Source: Zhenhengia yiwuensis
GTDB taxonomy: Bacteria; Bacillota; Clostridia; Lachnospirales; Cellulosilyticaceae
Length of the DNA stretch: 64,000 bases
Assembly (NCBI RefSeq): GCF_014384995.1
Contig: NZ_JACRSY010000004.1
Location: forward strand, 1 to 64,000
Reading direction: 5' to 3'
The first letter of the stretch is position 1, and each line of letters opens with the position of its first letter. Position numbers and translations under genes: made by a program. Positions 25,730 to 35,900 of this stretch are shown here, one piece after another. The notes under the pieces were generated by a model. The model saw nothing but the letters and a program-made list of their open reading frames with translations, searched no databases and was not told where the DNA came from.

Positions 25730-26542
25730 ATGAGAAAAGTTCAAAAAAACGAGAGAATAGGGGTTATATCAAGTATTCTGACGGATAACCCAAATCAAAT
25801 TTTTACCCTGACTCATTTTTGTGAAGTATTTAATTGTGCGAAATCTACAATAAGTGAAGATATAGATGTAATTAAAGAGATCTTTAGTAATTATCAGTTA
25901 GGAACAATAGAGACAGTAGCTGGTGCAGCAGGTGGTGTATATTATAATCCACTTATGAATCATGAACAGATTAAAAACTTTACAGATGAACTATGTGAGA
26001 TTATTGATCATCCAGATCGTATAATTCCAAGTGGTTATATTTATACGAATGATTTACTTTATTCTCCCCAAATTTCAAAAAAAATAGGGACAGCACTTGC
26101 TAGTTTATTTAATGGTCAAGAAATAGATTATGTTGTAACTGTGGAAACAAAAGGTATTCCTATTGCGCTTATGACAGCAAGAGCGCTTAATAAGCCAATG
26201 GTAGTTGTAAGAAATCAAAGTAAACTTACAGATGGTACAGTAATTTACATGAATTACATTACTGGAAGTAACAACCGTATTAAAACAATGTGTTTACCTA
26301 CAAGAGCTATTAAAAAAGGTTCTAAAGTTTTATTTATTGATGACTTTATGAAAGCTGGAGGTACAGCAAAAGGTATTATTGATTTAATGCAAGAGTTTCA
26401 AGCTGAGATGGTGGGGGTAGGTGTGCTTATGGCGACTAAAGAACCCCATAATAAACTTGTGGATGATTTTAAAACTTTAGTATGGATTGATAATATGGAT
26501 GAAGCAAATAAAAAAATGCATATCTATAGTGCTTTTAAATAA
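25730..26542 (+). CDS. purR: Purine operon repressor PurR (Bacillus type)
   Basis: 270 residues. An N-terminal winged helix (about 1-75; NERIGVISSILTDNPNQIFTLTHFCEVFNCAKSTISEDIDVIKEIF) is fused to a phosphoribosyltransferase-like domain (about 80-270) whose PRPP motif reads VLFIDDFMKAGGTAKG (about 197-212). PRPP binding relieves repression of purine genes in Bacillus. ATG 25730 has AAAGGAG nine bases upstream. In Bacillus purR precedes spoVG-glmU-prs; here glgC-glgD intervene. PurR and Prs thus lie close together, binding and making PRPP. Confidence 0.94.
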   Translation: MRKVQKNERIGVISSILTDNPNQIFTLTHFCEVFNCAKSTISEDIDVIKEIFSNYQLGTIETVAGAAGGVYYNPLMNHEQIKNFTDELCEIIDHPDRIIPSGYIYTNDLLYSPQISKKIGTALASLFNGQEIDYVVTVETKGIPIALMTARALNKPMVVVRNQSKLTDGTVIYMNYITGSNNRIKTMCLPTRAIKKGSKVLFIDDFMKAGGTAKGIIDLMQEFQAEMVGVGVLMATKEPHNKLVDDFKTLVWIDNMDEANKKMHIYSAFK

Positions 26543-26574
26543 CAACTAGATTAAATCTAGTTGTTATTTTTTTA
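26538..26574 (+). terminator. Intrinsic terminator after purR
   Basis: Stem of about 14 bp (AATAACAACTAGATT with its complement) overlapping the purR stop, then a T run. Confidence 0.88.
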
Positions 26575-26621
26575 TGTGATAAATTGTTCTTGATAGGCAT
26601 CATAAAATACATGATATTCAT

Positions 26622-26633
26622 ATACAGTATACG
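26622..26633 (+). promoter_or_regulatory. Copy of the pflB operator core upstream of glgC
   Basis: TATACAGTATAC is identical to the central 12 bases of the 15-bp palindrome inside the pflB promoter. It lies about 100 bp upstream of the predicted glgC promoter. A shared regulator is possible but unproven. Confidence 0.4.
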
Positions 26634-26736
26634 AGGTAGACTTAAAAAAAATTCTTATAGCTTATAAAACCTAAAAGAATCATAGAAATTCCTGTATATA
26701 TAAGAAAAAATATAAACTACAAAAAATGTAAAAAAC

Positions 26737-26765
26737 TTGAAGAAATTATATTTGAATGTTATAGT
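26737..26765 (+). promoter_or_regulatory. Candidate sigma-A promoter of glgC-glgD
   Basis: TTGAAG (26737-26742), 17-bp spacer, TATAGT (26760-26765), about 50 bp before the glgC start. Confidence 0.55.
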
Positions 26766-26817
26766 CTAATTAGTTGGAATTTTTTATTAAAGTACAAACG
26801 AATATGGAGGGGTGTGC

Positions 26818-28080
26818 ATGGGAAAAACGGAAATGATGGCAATGCTACTTGCAGGTGGACAAGGAAGTCGTCTGGGGATTTTAACAAAAGAGATTGCAAA
26901 GCCAGCAGTTATGTTTGGTGGTAAATATCGTATTATTGATTTTCCACTAAGCAATTGTATTAATTCAGGGGTTTACACAGTAGGGGTACTTACACAATAT
27001 GAGCCACTTATTTTAACAAAACATATTGGAATAGGAACGCCATGGGATTTAGACAGAAGTAATGAAGGGGTGACAATGCTTTCACCTTTTGTAAAGGGAA
27101 ATCAAGGTGAGTGGTACTCAGGTACTGCAAATGCTATTTATCAAAACATTAGATTTATTGATAGTTATGATCCAGAATATGTACTTATTTTATCAGGGGA
27201 TCATGTATATAAGATGGATTATAGTAAGATGTTAGACTTCCATAAGGAACATAATGCAGATGCAACCATCGCTGTTATGGAAGTAAGTTATGAAGACGCT
27301 AAACAGTTTGGAATCATGAATACAGATGAGACAGATAAAATTATAGAGTTTGAAGAAAAACCACTAGTTCCAAAAAGTAATTTAGCATCTATGGGGATTT
27401 ATATCTTTTCATGGGCAGCTTTAAGACAAGCTCTTATTGTAGATCATGAGAAGCATGAAGATAGTGATTTTGGAAAGCATATTATTCCAATGTTTATTGA
27501 AGAAGAGAAGGAAGTATTTGCTTATCGATTTAACGATTATTGGAAGGATATTGGAACAATAGATGCTTATTGGGAAGCTAATATTGAGCTTACTCATACA
27601 CTGCCTGAGTTTAATCTTTATGATGAATTTTGGAAAATTTATACTAATATAGATCATCAACCACCACAATTTATAAATGATACAGCTATTGTAGAAAAAG
27701 CATTACTTTCAGAGGGATGTGAGATATCTGGAAAGGTTTATAATTCAGTCATTGGGCCAAGGGTAATTATTGAGGAAGATGCTATGATCATTAATTCTAT
27801 CATTATGCAAGATACTATTGTAAAACGAGGGACAGTTATAGAAAGAGGTATTGTATCTGAAAAATGTATTATAGGAGAAAATACATATATTGGCCAAGGG
27901 GAAAATACCCCACATGAAACTAAATCCCATATTTATCATAATGGTATTACGGCAATAGGGGCATATACCAATATTCCTGAGAATGTAGTGATTGGGAAAA
28001 ACTGTGAAGTTAGTGGAAATACTACAAAAGAACATTATCAAAACGGTAAGCTTGAAAGCGGACGTTCACTTATTGTATAG
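26818..28080 (+). CDS. glgC: Glucose-1-phosphate adenylyltransferase (ADP-glucose pyrophosphorylase)
   Basis: 420 residues. The nucleotidyltransferase domain starts MAMLLAGGQGSRLGILTKEIAKPAV with the intact pyrophosphate loop, then YRIIDFPLSNCINSG, YSGTANAIYQNI, LSGDHVYKMDY and FEEKP. A left-handed beta-helix of hexapeptide repeats forms the C terminus (about 295-400). It makes ADP-glucose for glycogen. ATG 26818 has GGAGGGG seven bases upstream, and the GTG six bases earlier is too close to it. It is 12 bp ahead of glgD. No other glycogen genes are in the window. Confidence 0.95.
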   Translation: MGKTEMMAMLLAGGQGSRLGILTKEIAKPAVMFGGKYRIIDFPLSNCINSGVYTVGVLTQYEPLILTKHIGIGTPWDLDRSNEGVTMLSPFVKGNQGEWYSGTANAIYQNIRFIDSYDPEYVLILSGDHVYKMDYSKMLDFHKEHNADATIAVMEVSYEDAKQFGIMNTDETDKIIEFEEKPLVPKSNLASMGIYIFSWAALRQALIVDHEKHEDSDFGKHIIPMFIEEEKEVFAYRFNDYWKDIGTIDAYWEANIELTHTLPEFNLYDEFWKIYTNIDHQPPQFINDTAIVEKALLSEGCEISGKVYNSVIGPRVIIEEDAMIINSIIMQDTIVKRGTVIERGIVSEKCIIGENTYIGQGENTPHETKSHIYHNGITAIGAYTNIPENVVIGKNCEVSGNTTKEHYQNGKLESGRSLIV

Positions 28081-28092
28081 GGGAGGTATACT

Positions 28093-29202
28093 ATGAAAGC
28101 TGTAGGAATTGTATTAGCAGGTGGAAAAAGAAATGCACTTGGAGCACTTACCATGCAACGTAATGTAGCAGCTATTCCTATTGGAGGATCTTATAGAGCT
28201 ATTGATTTTGCATTAAGTAATTTAAGTAATTCTGGTATTAAAAAGGTAGCAGTTGTATGTCAGCATAATACAAGGTCGTTAACAGACCATATTACTTCTT
28301 CTAAATGGTGGGGGTTTGGACGTAAAAAGACGGGGCTCTTTTTGTTTACGCCTCATATGATTAGTGCAGAAACATTTAGTTATAGAGGAACAGCAGATGC
28401 TATTTATCAAAATATAGATTTTCTTAAGAAGAGTAATGAGCCTTATGTTGTTATCACAGCGTGTGAGCAAGTCACCAAGATGGACTATAATAAAGTCATT
28501 AAATACCACATAGAAAAAGGTGCAGATATTACAGTTGTATGTAAGGAAATGGGGAGTTTTGATGTAAGAGATTATGGGGTAGTAGAACTAGATGAAGAAT
28601 CAAGACTGATCAATCTAGAAGAAAAACCTCTAGAGCCTCAACATACAACGGTATCTCTAGGAACTTACGTAATAGGTAGAGAACTTCTTATTCATTTATT
28701 AGAAGAACTTGAGAGTGAAGCGCGTTATAACATTGTAAGTGATATTCTTATTCGTTATAGGCGTAAACTCAAAATTTATGGATATATGTTTACAGGATAC
28801 TGGAAAACAGTTAAAGATATAGAAGCATTTTATAATATCAATATGGATTTCTTAAACGCTGAAGTGCGTACATTATTATTCAAAACATCACCACATATTT
28901 ACACAAAAGCTAAAGATGAGCCACCAGCAAAATTCAATGATCATTCTAATATTTCTAATAGTATTATAAGCGGTGGAGACATTATTAATGGAATGGTAGA
29001 GGAATCTGTAATCTTTAGAAAAGTATTTGTTGGAGAAAATGCTGTTATTAAAAATTCTATTATTATGGAAGGATGTACAATTGGACGAGGTGCTGTGTTG
29101 GAAAACGTTATTTTAGATAAACAAGTTTATGTTTCGGATGGGCAAAGGCTGATTGGAACACCTAATGATATCCTAGTTTATCCTAAGAGAAGTATTATAT
29201 AA
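28093..29202 (+). CDS. glgD: Glucose-1-phosphate adenylyltransferase subunit GlgD
   Basis: 369 residues, shorter than GlgC. The start VGIVLAGGKRNALGALTMQRNVAAIPIGGSYRAIDFALSNLSNSG keeps the fold but lacks the intact GGxGxRLxxLT loop of GlgC, as is usual for Firmicute GlgD. YRGTADAIYQNIDFL and a short hexapeptide C terminus follow. In characterised Firmicutes GlgD is weak or inactive alone and enhances GlgC in a heterotetramer. ATG follows GGGGAGG. Co-transcribed with glgC. Confidence 0.93.
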   Translation: MKAVGIVLAGGKRNALGALTMQRNVAAIPIGGSYRAIDFALSNLSNSGIKKVAVVCQHNTRSLTDHITSSKWWGFGRKKTGLFLFTPHMISAETFSYRGTADAIYQNIDFLKKSNEPYVVITACEQVTKMDYNKVIKYHIEKGADITVVCKEMGSFDVRDYGVVELDEESRLINLEEKPLEPQHTTVSLGTYVIGRELLIHLLEELESEARYNIVSDILIRYRRKLKIYGYMFTGYWKTVKDIEAFYNINMDFLNAEVRTLLFKTSPHIYTKAKDEPPAKFNDHSNISNSIISGGDIINGMVEESVIFRKVFVGENAVIKNSIIMEGCTIGRGAVLENVILDKQVYVSDGQRLIGTPNDILVYPKRSII

Positions 29203-29274
29203 CACATTAAAAATAGAAAAATTACAATAATACACTATTTTTATGCATTTTTATTAATAAAGGTTAAAAAAATA

Positions 29275-29303
29275 TTGATTATTGTTTAAAAATGTTATAT
29301 AAT
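29275..29303 (+). promoter_or_regulatory. Sigma-A-type promoter of spoVG
   Basis: TTGATT (29275-29280), 17-bp spacer, TATAAT (29298-29303). In Bacillus spoVG uses sigma-H; I see no clear sigma-H site here. The leader of about 65 nt contains a G/C-rich stretch with weak pairing (AAGG with CCTT). Confidence 0.55.
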
Positions 29304-29377
29304 TTAAAATATAATACACAGGTTAGCTGAAGGATGGGGACACCTTGGCTCGACTTTAAAAACAGGAGGGTTTGCTA

Positions 29378-29683
29378 ATGGAAATCACAGATATCAGGGT
29401 CAGAAAAATAAATAAAGAAGGGAAGATGAAAGCAGTAGTTTCTGTTACATTTGATAATGAATTCGTAGTTCATGATATCAAAGTAATCGAAGGCGACAAA
29501 GGTAGCTTTATTGCAATGCCAAGTCGCAAAACTCTAGATGGTGAATTTAGAGATATTGCTCATCCAATTAACTCTGAAACACGTGATCGTATTCAAAAGA
29601 CAGTACTTGAAAAGTATGAGATGGTACTTCTTTCAGATGACGATATTGTAAGTGACGAAGTAGCCGTTTCAGAAGAATACTAA
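29378..29683 (+). CDS. spoVG: Septation/sporulation regulator SpoVG
   Basis: 101 residues. It begins MEITDIRVRKINKEGKMKAVVSVTFDNEFVVHDIKVIEG and contains FIAMPSRKTLDGEFRDIAHPI, the near-invariant core of SpoVG. It is a small RNA/DNA-binding protein affecting asymmetric septation, wall and virulence genes. ATG 29378 follows AGGAGGG; a TTG six bases upstream is rejected on spacing. It is followed by a terminator. Confidence 0.96.
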   Translation: MEITDIRVRKINKEGKMKAVVSVTFDNEFVVHDIKVIEGDKGSFIAMPSRKTLDGEFRDIAHPINSETRDRIQKTVLEKYEMVLLSDDDIVSDEVAVSEEY

Positions 29684-29687
29684 AATA

Positions 29688-29731
29688 AAAGGCATCTCTT
29701 AGAAATAGAATACTAAGAGGTGCTTTTTTTT
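29688..29731 (+). terminator. Intrinsic terminator after spoVG
   Basis: About 11 bp (GGCATCTCTTAG with CTAAGAGGTGC), a 10-nt loop, then a run of seven T or more. Confidence 0.9.
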
Positions 29732-29805
29732 AGCGCCTCTACTTGCGTAAAATAACAAGAAATGAGAAAATAAGATTAGCAAAATTGTGAGAGGATGTGC
29801 AATCG

Positions 29806-31170
29806 GTGAAAACGAAGTCCATTATATTAGCAGCAGGTCAAGGAACTCGCATGAAGTCTGGTACTTCTAAAGTACTTCATGAAATTTTTCATAAGCCATT
29901 AGTTTATTATCCTATTGAGGCAGCTAGATATGCAGGAGCACAGGAAGTATGTCTTGTAGTAGGGCATAAATCAGAAGAGGTTATGAAAACCTTTGGAGAT
30001 ACTGTAAAATATGCATTGCAGGCAGAGAGATTAGGGACGGGACATGCTGTCATGCAGGCAATGGATTTTATTGGAGATGACGGAGAAATTCTTGTTCTCT
30101 ATGGAGATACACCACTTATTACAGCTCAGACAATAGAGAAGATGCTTGCTTTTCATAGAAAAAAGAAAAATGCTGTAACTGTACTTTCAGCTTTAGTGGA
30201 TGACCCTACAGGATATGGCCGTATTGTAAGAGATGAGAGTAAACACTTTGTAAAAATTGTAGAGCAAAAAGATGCAACAGATGAAGAAAAACGTATTACA
30301 GAGATTAATGGTGGGATGTATGTTTTTGAAGCTAAGCACTTAAAATCTGCCCTTTCTAAAATTACAAATAATAATAAACAACAAGAGTATTACTTAACAG
30401 ATACTATAGAGATTTTGCTTCATGAGGGTTATAATGTAGATGCTATTGCTATTATGAACCCAGACGATATATTAGGTGTTAACTCTAGAGAGCAGCTAGC
30501 ACAGGCAACTGCTATTATGAAACAACGTATTAATAGAAAACATATGGATAATGGTGTTACTTTAATAGATCCTCATCATACGTATATTGATCCAGAAGTT
30601 GAAATTGGGCAAGATACAGTTATAGAGCCAGGCTGCATCATAGAGGGAAATACATCCATCGGAGAAAACTGCCTTATTGGTTATAATACTAAGATCAGAA
30701 ACTGTAAAGTAGGCAATAGCGTTGCTATAGAATCTAGTATGCTCATTGATAGTCAAATAGATGAAGGATGTCATATAGGACCATTTGCTTATATTAGACC
30801 GAACAGTCATATAGGAGCAAAGGTAAAGATTGGTGATTTTGTAGAGATTAAAAATGCCACAATTGGAGAAGGAACAAAAGTGTCTCATTTAACCTATATA
30901 GGTGATGCAGATGTAGGTTGTGATGTGAACTTTGGATGTGGTACAGTAGTTGTAAACTATGATGGAGAGAAGAAACATCGTACTATAATAAAAGATCATG
31001 CTTTTATTGGCTGTAATACAAACCTGGTATCTCCTGTTGTAATAGAGGAAAATGTTTACACAGCAGCAGGGTCTACCATTACACAAGATGTACCAAAAAA
31101 TAGTTTAGCTATTGCAAGAGCAAGACAAGAAATTAAGCCTGAATGGGTAACAAAAAAACGACAGAAATAG
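29806..31170 (+). CDS. glmU: Bifunctional UDP-GlcNAc pyrophosphorylase / glucosamine-1-P acetyltransferase
   Basis: 454 residues. The N-terminal uridyltransferase domain has SIILAAGQGTRMKS, ERLGTGHAVMQA, LYGDTPLI and EINGGMY. The C-terminal left-handed beta-helix acetyltransferase (about 250-454) has PFAYIRPNSHIGAKVKIGDFVEIKN and VVNYDG. It makes UDP-GlcNAc for peptidoglycan. I favour GTG 29806 (GAGAGG about 11 bases upstream) over an in-frame GTG nine bases earlier that would touch that site. The order glmU-prs matches Bacillus. Confidence 0.96.
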   Translation: MKTKSIILAAGQGTRMKSGTSKVLHEIFHKPLVYYPIEAARYAGAQEVCLVVGHKSEEVMKTFGDTVKYALQAERLGTGHAVMQAMDFIGDDGEILVLYGDTPLITAQTIEKMLAFHRKKKNAVTVLSALVDDPTGYGRIVRDESKHFVKIVEQKDATDEEKRITEINGGMYVFEAKHLKSALSKITNNNKQQEYYLTDTIEILLHEGYNVDAIAIMNPDDILGVNSREQLAQATAIMKQRINRKHMDNGVTLIDPHHTYIDPEVEIGQDTVIEPGCIIEGNTSIGENCLIGYNTKIRNCKVGNSVAIESSMLIDSQIDEGCHIGPFAYIRPNSHIGAKVKIGDFVEIKNATIGEGTKVSHLTYIGDADVGCDVNFGCGTVVVNYDGEKKHRTIIKDHAFIGCNTNLVSPVVIEENVYTAAGSTITQDVPKNSLAIARARQEIKPEWVTKKRQK

Positions 31171-31211
31171 CCGAAATATTTACTAAAAATGTATAAAAAC
31201 GTTCATATAAG

Positions 31212-31239
31212 TTGCAATTTATCCTCAATATGATATAAT
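31212..31239 (+). promoter_or_regulatory. Sigma-A promoter of prs
   Basis: TTGCAA (31212-31217), 16-bp spacer, TATAAT (31234-31239), 45 bp before the start codon. Confidence 0.6.
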
Positions 31240-31284
31240 GTTGTCGATTTAGTGGACGTAGATTCTTAAGGAGGACTTAATCAA

Positions 31285-32241
31285 ATGATTAGAAATTATG
31301 CTGATATCAAAGTGTTTACCTGCAATGCACACCCACAACTTGCAGAAGAAATTGCTAAGTGTTTAGGTGTTACACTTGGAAAATCTGAGGTGTTAAGATT
31401 TAGCGATGGAGAGGTTTCAGTAAAAATTGATGAAAAAGTACGTGGTACAGACGTTTTCATTATTCAACCAACTTCAACTCCTGCTAATGAACATCTTATG
31501 GAATTACTTATTATGATTGATGCTATGAAACGTGCATCAGCTGGTCGTATTACAGCAGTTATTCCATACTATGGATATGCAAGACAAGATAGAAAAACAA
31601 GAGCGAGAGATCCAATCAGCTCAAAACTTGTAGCAGACATCCTTCAAACAGCAGGTGCAGACCGTGTTCTTACAATGGATCTTCACTGTGCACAAATTCA
31701 AGGATTCTTCAATATTCCTTTAGATCACTTAGTAGGTATGCCATTACTTACTAAATACTACACAGATAAACTTGATGGCAACACAGATGATGTTGTTGCA
31801 GTTTCTCCGGACTTAGGAAGTGTAGGTCGTGTTAGAGGATTTGCTACAAAATTAGATATTCCTATTGCTATCATTGATAAGAGAAGACCAAAAGCTAATG
31901 TATCTGAAATTATGAACATCATCGGTGATGTAGCTGGAAAACGTGTTATCTTAGTAGATGATATGATTGATACAGCAGGTACAATTTGTAATGCAGCAAA
32001 TGCATTAAAAGAAAGAGGGGCAACAGCTGTATATGCATGCTGTACACACGGTGTATTATCTGGCCCAGCTTTAGAAAGAATTAATGAATCAGCTATTGAA
32101 GAGCTTGTAGTACTTAATACAATTGCTCTTCCAGAAGAAAAAAGAATCTCAAAAATTAAAGAGATTTCTGTAGCAGAAATCTTCGCAGATGCAATTAGAC
32201 GTATCCATGAAGATTTATCAGTTTCTAAATTATTTGATTAA
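31285..32241 (+). CDS. prs: Ribose-phosphate pyrophosphokinase (PRPP synthetase)
   Basis: 318 residues, a class I enzyme. Landmarks are RFSDGEVSVKIDEKVRGTDVFIIQPT, the ATP loop YYGYARQDRKTRARDPISSKLVAD, the metal site MDLHCAQIQGFF, and the PRPP loop VILVDDMIDTAGT. It turns ribose 5-phosphate plus ATP into PRPP for nucleotide, His and Trp synthesis. ATG follows AAGGAGGAC. It has its own promoter and terminator. Confidence 0.97.
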   Translation: MIRNYADIKVFTCNAHPQLAEEIAKCLGVTLGKSEVLRFSDGEVSVKIDEKVRGTDVFIIQPTSTPANEHLMELLIMIDAMKRASAGRITAVIPYYGYARQDRKTRARDPISSKLVADILQTAGADRVLTMDLHCAQIQGFFNIPLDHLVGMPLLTKYYTDKLDGNTDDVVAVSPDLGSVGRVRGFATKLDIPIAIIDKRRPKANVSEIMNIIGDVAGKRVILVDDMIDTAGTICNAANALKERGATAVYACCTHGVLSGPALERINESAIEELVVLNTIALPEEKRISKIKEISVAEIFADAIRRIHEDLSVSKLFD

Positions 32242-32248
32242 TGATTGT

Positions 32249-32281
32249 AAAGGGTTTAGATTTTTATCTAAACCCTTTTGT
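32249..32281 (+). terminator. Intrinsic terminator after prs
   Basis: 12-bp stem AAGGGTTTAGAT/ATCTAAACCCTT, short T-rich loop, then TTTTG. Confidence 0.85.
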
Positions 32282-32356
32282 TATGCCTTAAAAAAGGTAT
32301 AATATATAATAAGATAATCAACTTATTATACATAAAGCATAAGATGGAGGAACAAT

Positions 32357-32929
32357 ATGAAATTAATCGTTGGATTAGGTAATCCGGGACTACAATATGA
32401 TGGAACTAGACATAATATAGGATTCGAAGCCTTAGATAAACTTGCTGATATACATCATATCAGTGTAAATAGAAGTAAATTTAAAGCTTTGGTTGGAGAA
32501 GGAACAATCGGAGGAGAAAAGGTAGTTCTTATGAAACCTCAGACTTATATGAACTTAAGTGGAGAGGCTATTGCGGCATGCAAGAGTTGGTATAAGTTGG
32601 AAAATGAAGATATAATTATAATGTATGATGATACTTCTTTAGGTATAGGAGATATTCGTATTCGTAAAAATGGTAGCAGTGGTGGACACAACGGTATTAA
32701 AAGCATCATTGCACATTTAAGTACAGAAGTTTTCCCAAGAATTAAAATTGGGGTAGGTCAAAAACCAAATGGTTGGGATTTAGGTGACTATGTGCTTGGA
32801 AAGTTTACAGATGATGATAAGAAAGTGCTTGATCCAAGGCTTAAAGTCGTTTGTGAAGCTGTAGAAACAATGCTTAAAAAAGATGTGGATACAGCAATGA
32901 ATAACTATAATGGTAAGACAAGACGGTGA
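32357..32929 (+). CDS. pth: Peptidyl-tRNA hydrolase
   Basis: 190 residues. It starts MKLIVGLGNPGLQYDGTRHNIGFEALD with Asn9 and catalytic His19, then MKPQTYMNLSGEA, YDDTSLGIGDIRIRKNGSSGGHNGIKSI and FPRIKIGVG. It recycles prematurely released peptidyl-tRNA. ATG follows ATGGAGGA. Its stop lies four bases before the mfd start, so the pair is probably translationally coupled, as in Bacillus. Confidence 0.97.
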   Translation: MKLIVGLGNPGLQYDGTRHNIGFEALDKLADIHHISVNRSKFKALVGEGTIGGEKVVLMKPQTYMNLSGEAIAACKSWYKLENEDIIIMYDDTSLGIGDIRIRKNGSSGGHNGIKSIIAHLSTEVFPRIKIGVGQKPNGWDLGDYVLGKFTDDDKKVLDPRLKVVCEAVETMLKKDVDTAMNNYNGKTRR

Positions 32930-32933
32930 TCAT

Positions 32934-35900
32934 ATGGATTATAAACGTAAGATGCTCATTAATCCCTTAACAGATATTGAGGGATTTAATGAGTTCCTTT
33001 ATAAGTTTCAAAGTACCCATAAGGGAAAAGTAGTTGGAACAGTAGATGCCTGTAAAGCTCATTTTATTTATAGTACATCTGCACTCATAGGCCAAACACC
33101 TGTCATCATTACACCAGATGAAATCAGTGCAAGAAAGCTTTATGATGACTTACAGTATTTATATGAAGAAACAAAAGTATATCTCTATCCTGCTAGAGAT
33201 ATACTCTTTTATAATGCCGATGTACACAGTATGGATATTACTGCAGAACGTATGAAAATTATAGAGGCTTTACTGCATAAGCAGGAAGCTATTTTAATTA
33301 TACCTGCAGAAGCGTTACTTAATCCTCTTTCACCTAAGGAAACATGGCTTTCCTATCAGAAGGAATTAAAAGAAGGAAGCATAATAGATATTAAGAAGTT
33401 AGGAACTTACTTGATGGAAATTGGCTATGAGCGTGTAGGCAAAGTGGAGGGAATAGGGCAATTTGCTATTAGAGGAGGGATTATAGATTTATATCCTCCT
33501 AATAGTGTTATGCCTTATCGTATTGAGTTATGGGATGATGAGATTGATTCTATTCGTACTTTTAATCCTTCTACACAAAGGTCCATAGAAAAGGTAAAGC
33601 AGATTCTTGTTGTTCCTAATCAGGAGATTATTTTCCCACTTACACTTTTACAAAATGCTTTGCCGGCTATTAAAGAGGATCTCAAAGTAGTAACAGACAA
33701 ACTTAGAAATGAGGGGAAAAAAGAAAGTGCCAAGGCTATTGAAGAGCAGGTTAAAGAGCATATAGAGCAAATTCAGGAAGGTCTAACTATAGAGGGGCTT
33801 GAGACTTATGTTCCATATACTAATTTACAGACTGTCTCTATATTAGACTATCTTCCTGCTGATACGATCATTTATGTAGATGAACCTGCTAAAGTAAGAG
33901 ATAAATGTGATAGGCTCTATGAAGAGTATAGAAGCAGTATGATGGACCGATTAAATTATGGACATATTCTATCAGGGCAGATAGAGTTCATCTTTGAATA
34001 TGAAGAAGCCGTATATACTATACAAAAAAGGCCTGTTATAAGTTTAAACAATTTCTTAAAGACAGATACAGATTTTGAGACAGATAATCAACTTTCTATA
34101 GCAGTGTATGAAAATAATACATTTTATAATAGTTTGGATCTACTTGAGAAGGATATTAAAGAGTGGAAAAAAGGTAATAAAAAAATTATTATACTAGCTG
34201 GTATTAGGGCTAAAGCTATGAGGCTGATGGAAGAGCTTGAGGTACGTGGTATATTGACCACATATAGTGAAACTCTATCGGATGAGTTGCAAAAAGGACA
34301 AGTTGTTATTACAAAAGGCTCTCTTGGTAAGGGGTTTGTCTATGAAGGCATAGATTTTTATATTATCGCAGATAAAGACTTATTTGGAAAAGAAAAGAAA
34401 AAGGTAAAAGTCAAGAAGAAACATAAAGGAAATAAGATAGATAGCTTCTTAAATCTTACACCTGGAGACTATGTGGTTCATGAGAATCATGGTATTGGTA
34501 TTTTTAAAGGCATTGAGCAAATAGTTATAGAGGGGATTGCAAGGGATAATTTAAAAATAGAGTATGCTAATAATTCTACACTTTATGTAAATATTAATCA
34601 GATGGATATGGTACAGAAGTATGTAGGTGCAGAAAGTAAATCCCCTAAACTTAGTAAGCTTGGAGCATCAGAATGGAAGAAATCTAAGGCAAAAGTAAAA
34701 GGTGCTATTCAAGATATTGCTAAAGACTTGATTAAACTTTATAGTACGAGATACAATGCTAGAGGTTTTGTCTACGAAGAAGATTCTATTTGGCAGAAAG
34801 AATTTGAAGCAATGTTTCCATATGAAGAGACATCGGATCAGCTTGAAGCTATAGAAGATGTGAAAAAAGATATGGAAAGTAATAAGATTATGGATAGGTT
34901 GGTATGCGGTGATGTAGGTTATGGTAAAACTGAAGTTGCCATAAGAGCAGCTTTTAAAGCTGTGCAAAACAATAAGCAAGTTGCCTATCTAGTGCCTACT
35001 ACTATTTTAGCACAGCAGCATTTTCAACGATTTGAAGAGCGTATGGCTAACTATCCTATTAATGTGGGTGTACTGTCTAGATTTAGGACACCAAAGCAGA
35101 TTAAAGAGACCTTAGAAGGTATTAGAAAAGGTACTATAGATATTGTTATTGGGACACATAGATTACTTTCTAAGGACGTTCAGTTTAGAGATTTAGGTTT
35201 ACTTATTATAGATGAGGAGCAACGCTTTGGTGTTAAGCATAAAGAAAAGCTTAAACAAATACGTACAGAAGTAGATGTACTTACACTTACGGCAACACCA
35301 ATACCTCGTACACTTCATATGAGTTTAATTGGTGTACGTGATATGAGCGTTTTAGAAGAAGCTCCGTTAGAGCGAAGACCTGTCCAAACATATGTATTAG
35401 AGTATAGTGAAGACTTTATTAAAGATGCTATACACAGGGAACTTGGTAGGGATGGACAAGTTTATTTCTTATATAACCAAGTAAGAGATATTGAAGAAAA
35501 GGCTATGCAAATTCAGAAGATGGTACCTGCTGCAAAAGTAGGATTTGCTCATGGTCAGATGAGTGAAAGAGAATTAGAAAATATTATGATGGCCTTTATT
35601 GAAAAGGAAATTAATGTACTTGTATGTACTACAATAGTTGAGACAGGCCTTGATATTGCTAATGCAAATACTATTATTATTAATAATGCAGACCGCATGG
35701 GACTTAGTCAACTTTATCAATTACGTGGACGTGTGGGGCGTTCTAACAAGGCATCCTATGCTTATCTGATGTACCAGAAAGATAAGGTGCTTAAAGAAAT
35801 TGCTGAAAAGAGGCTCCAAGCTATTAAGCAATTTACGCAACTAGGTGCAGGCTTTAAAATTGCTATGCGAGATCTAGAGATTAGGGGAGCAGGAAATCTT

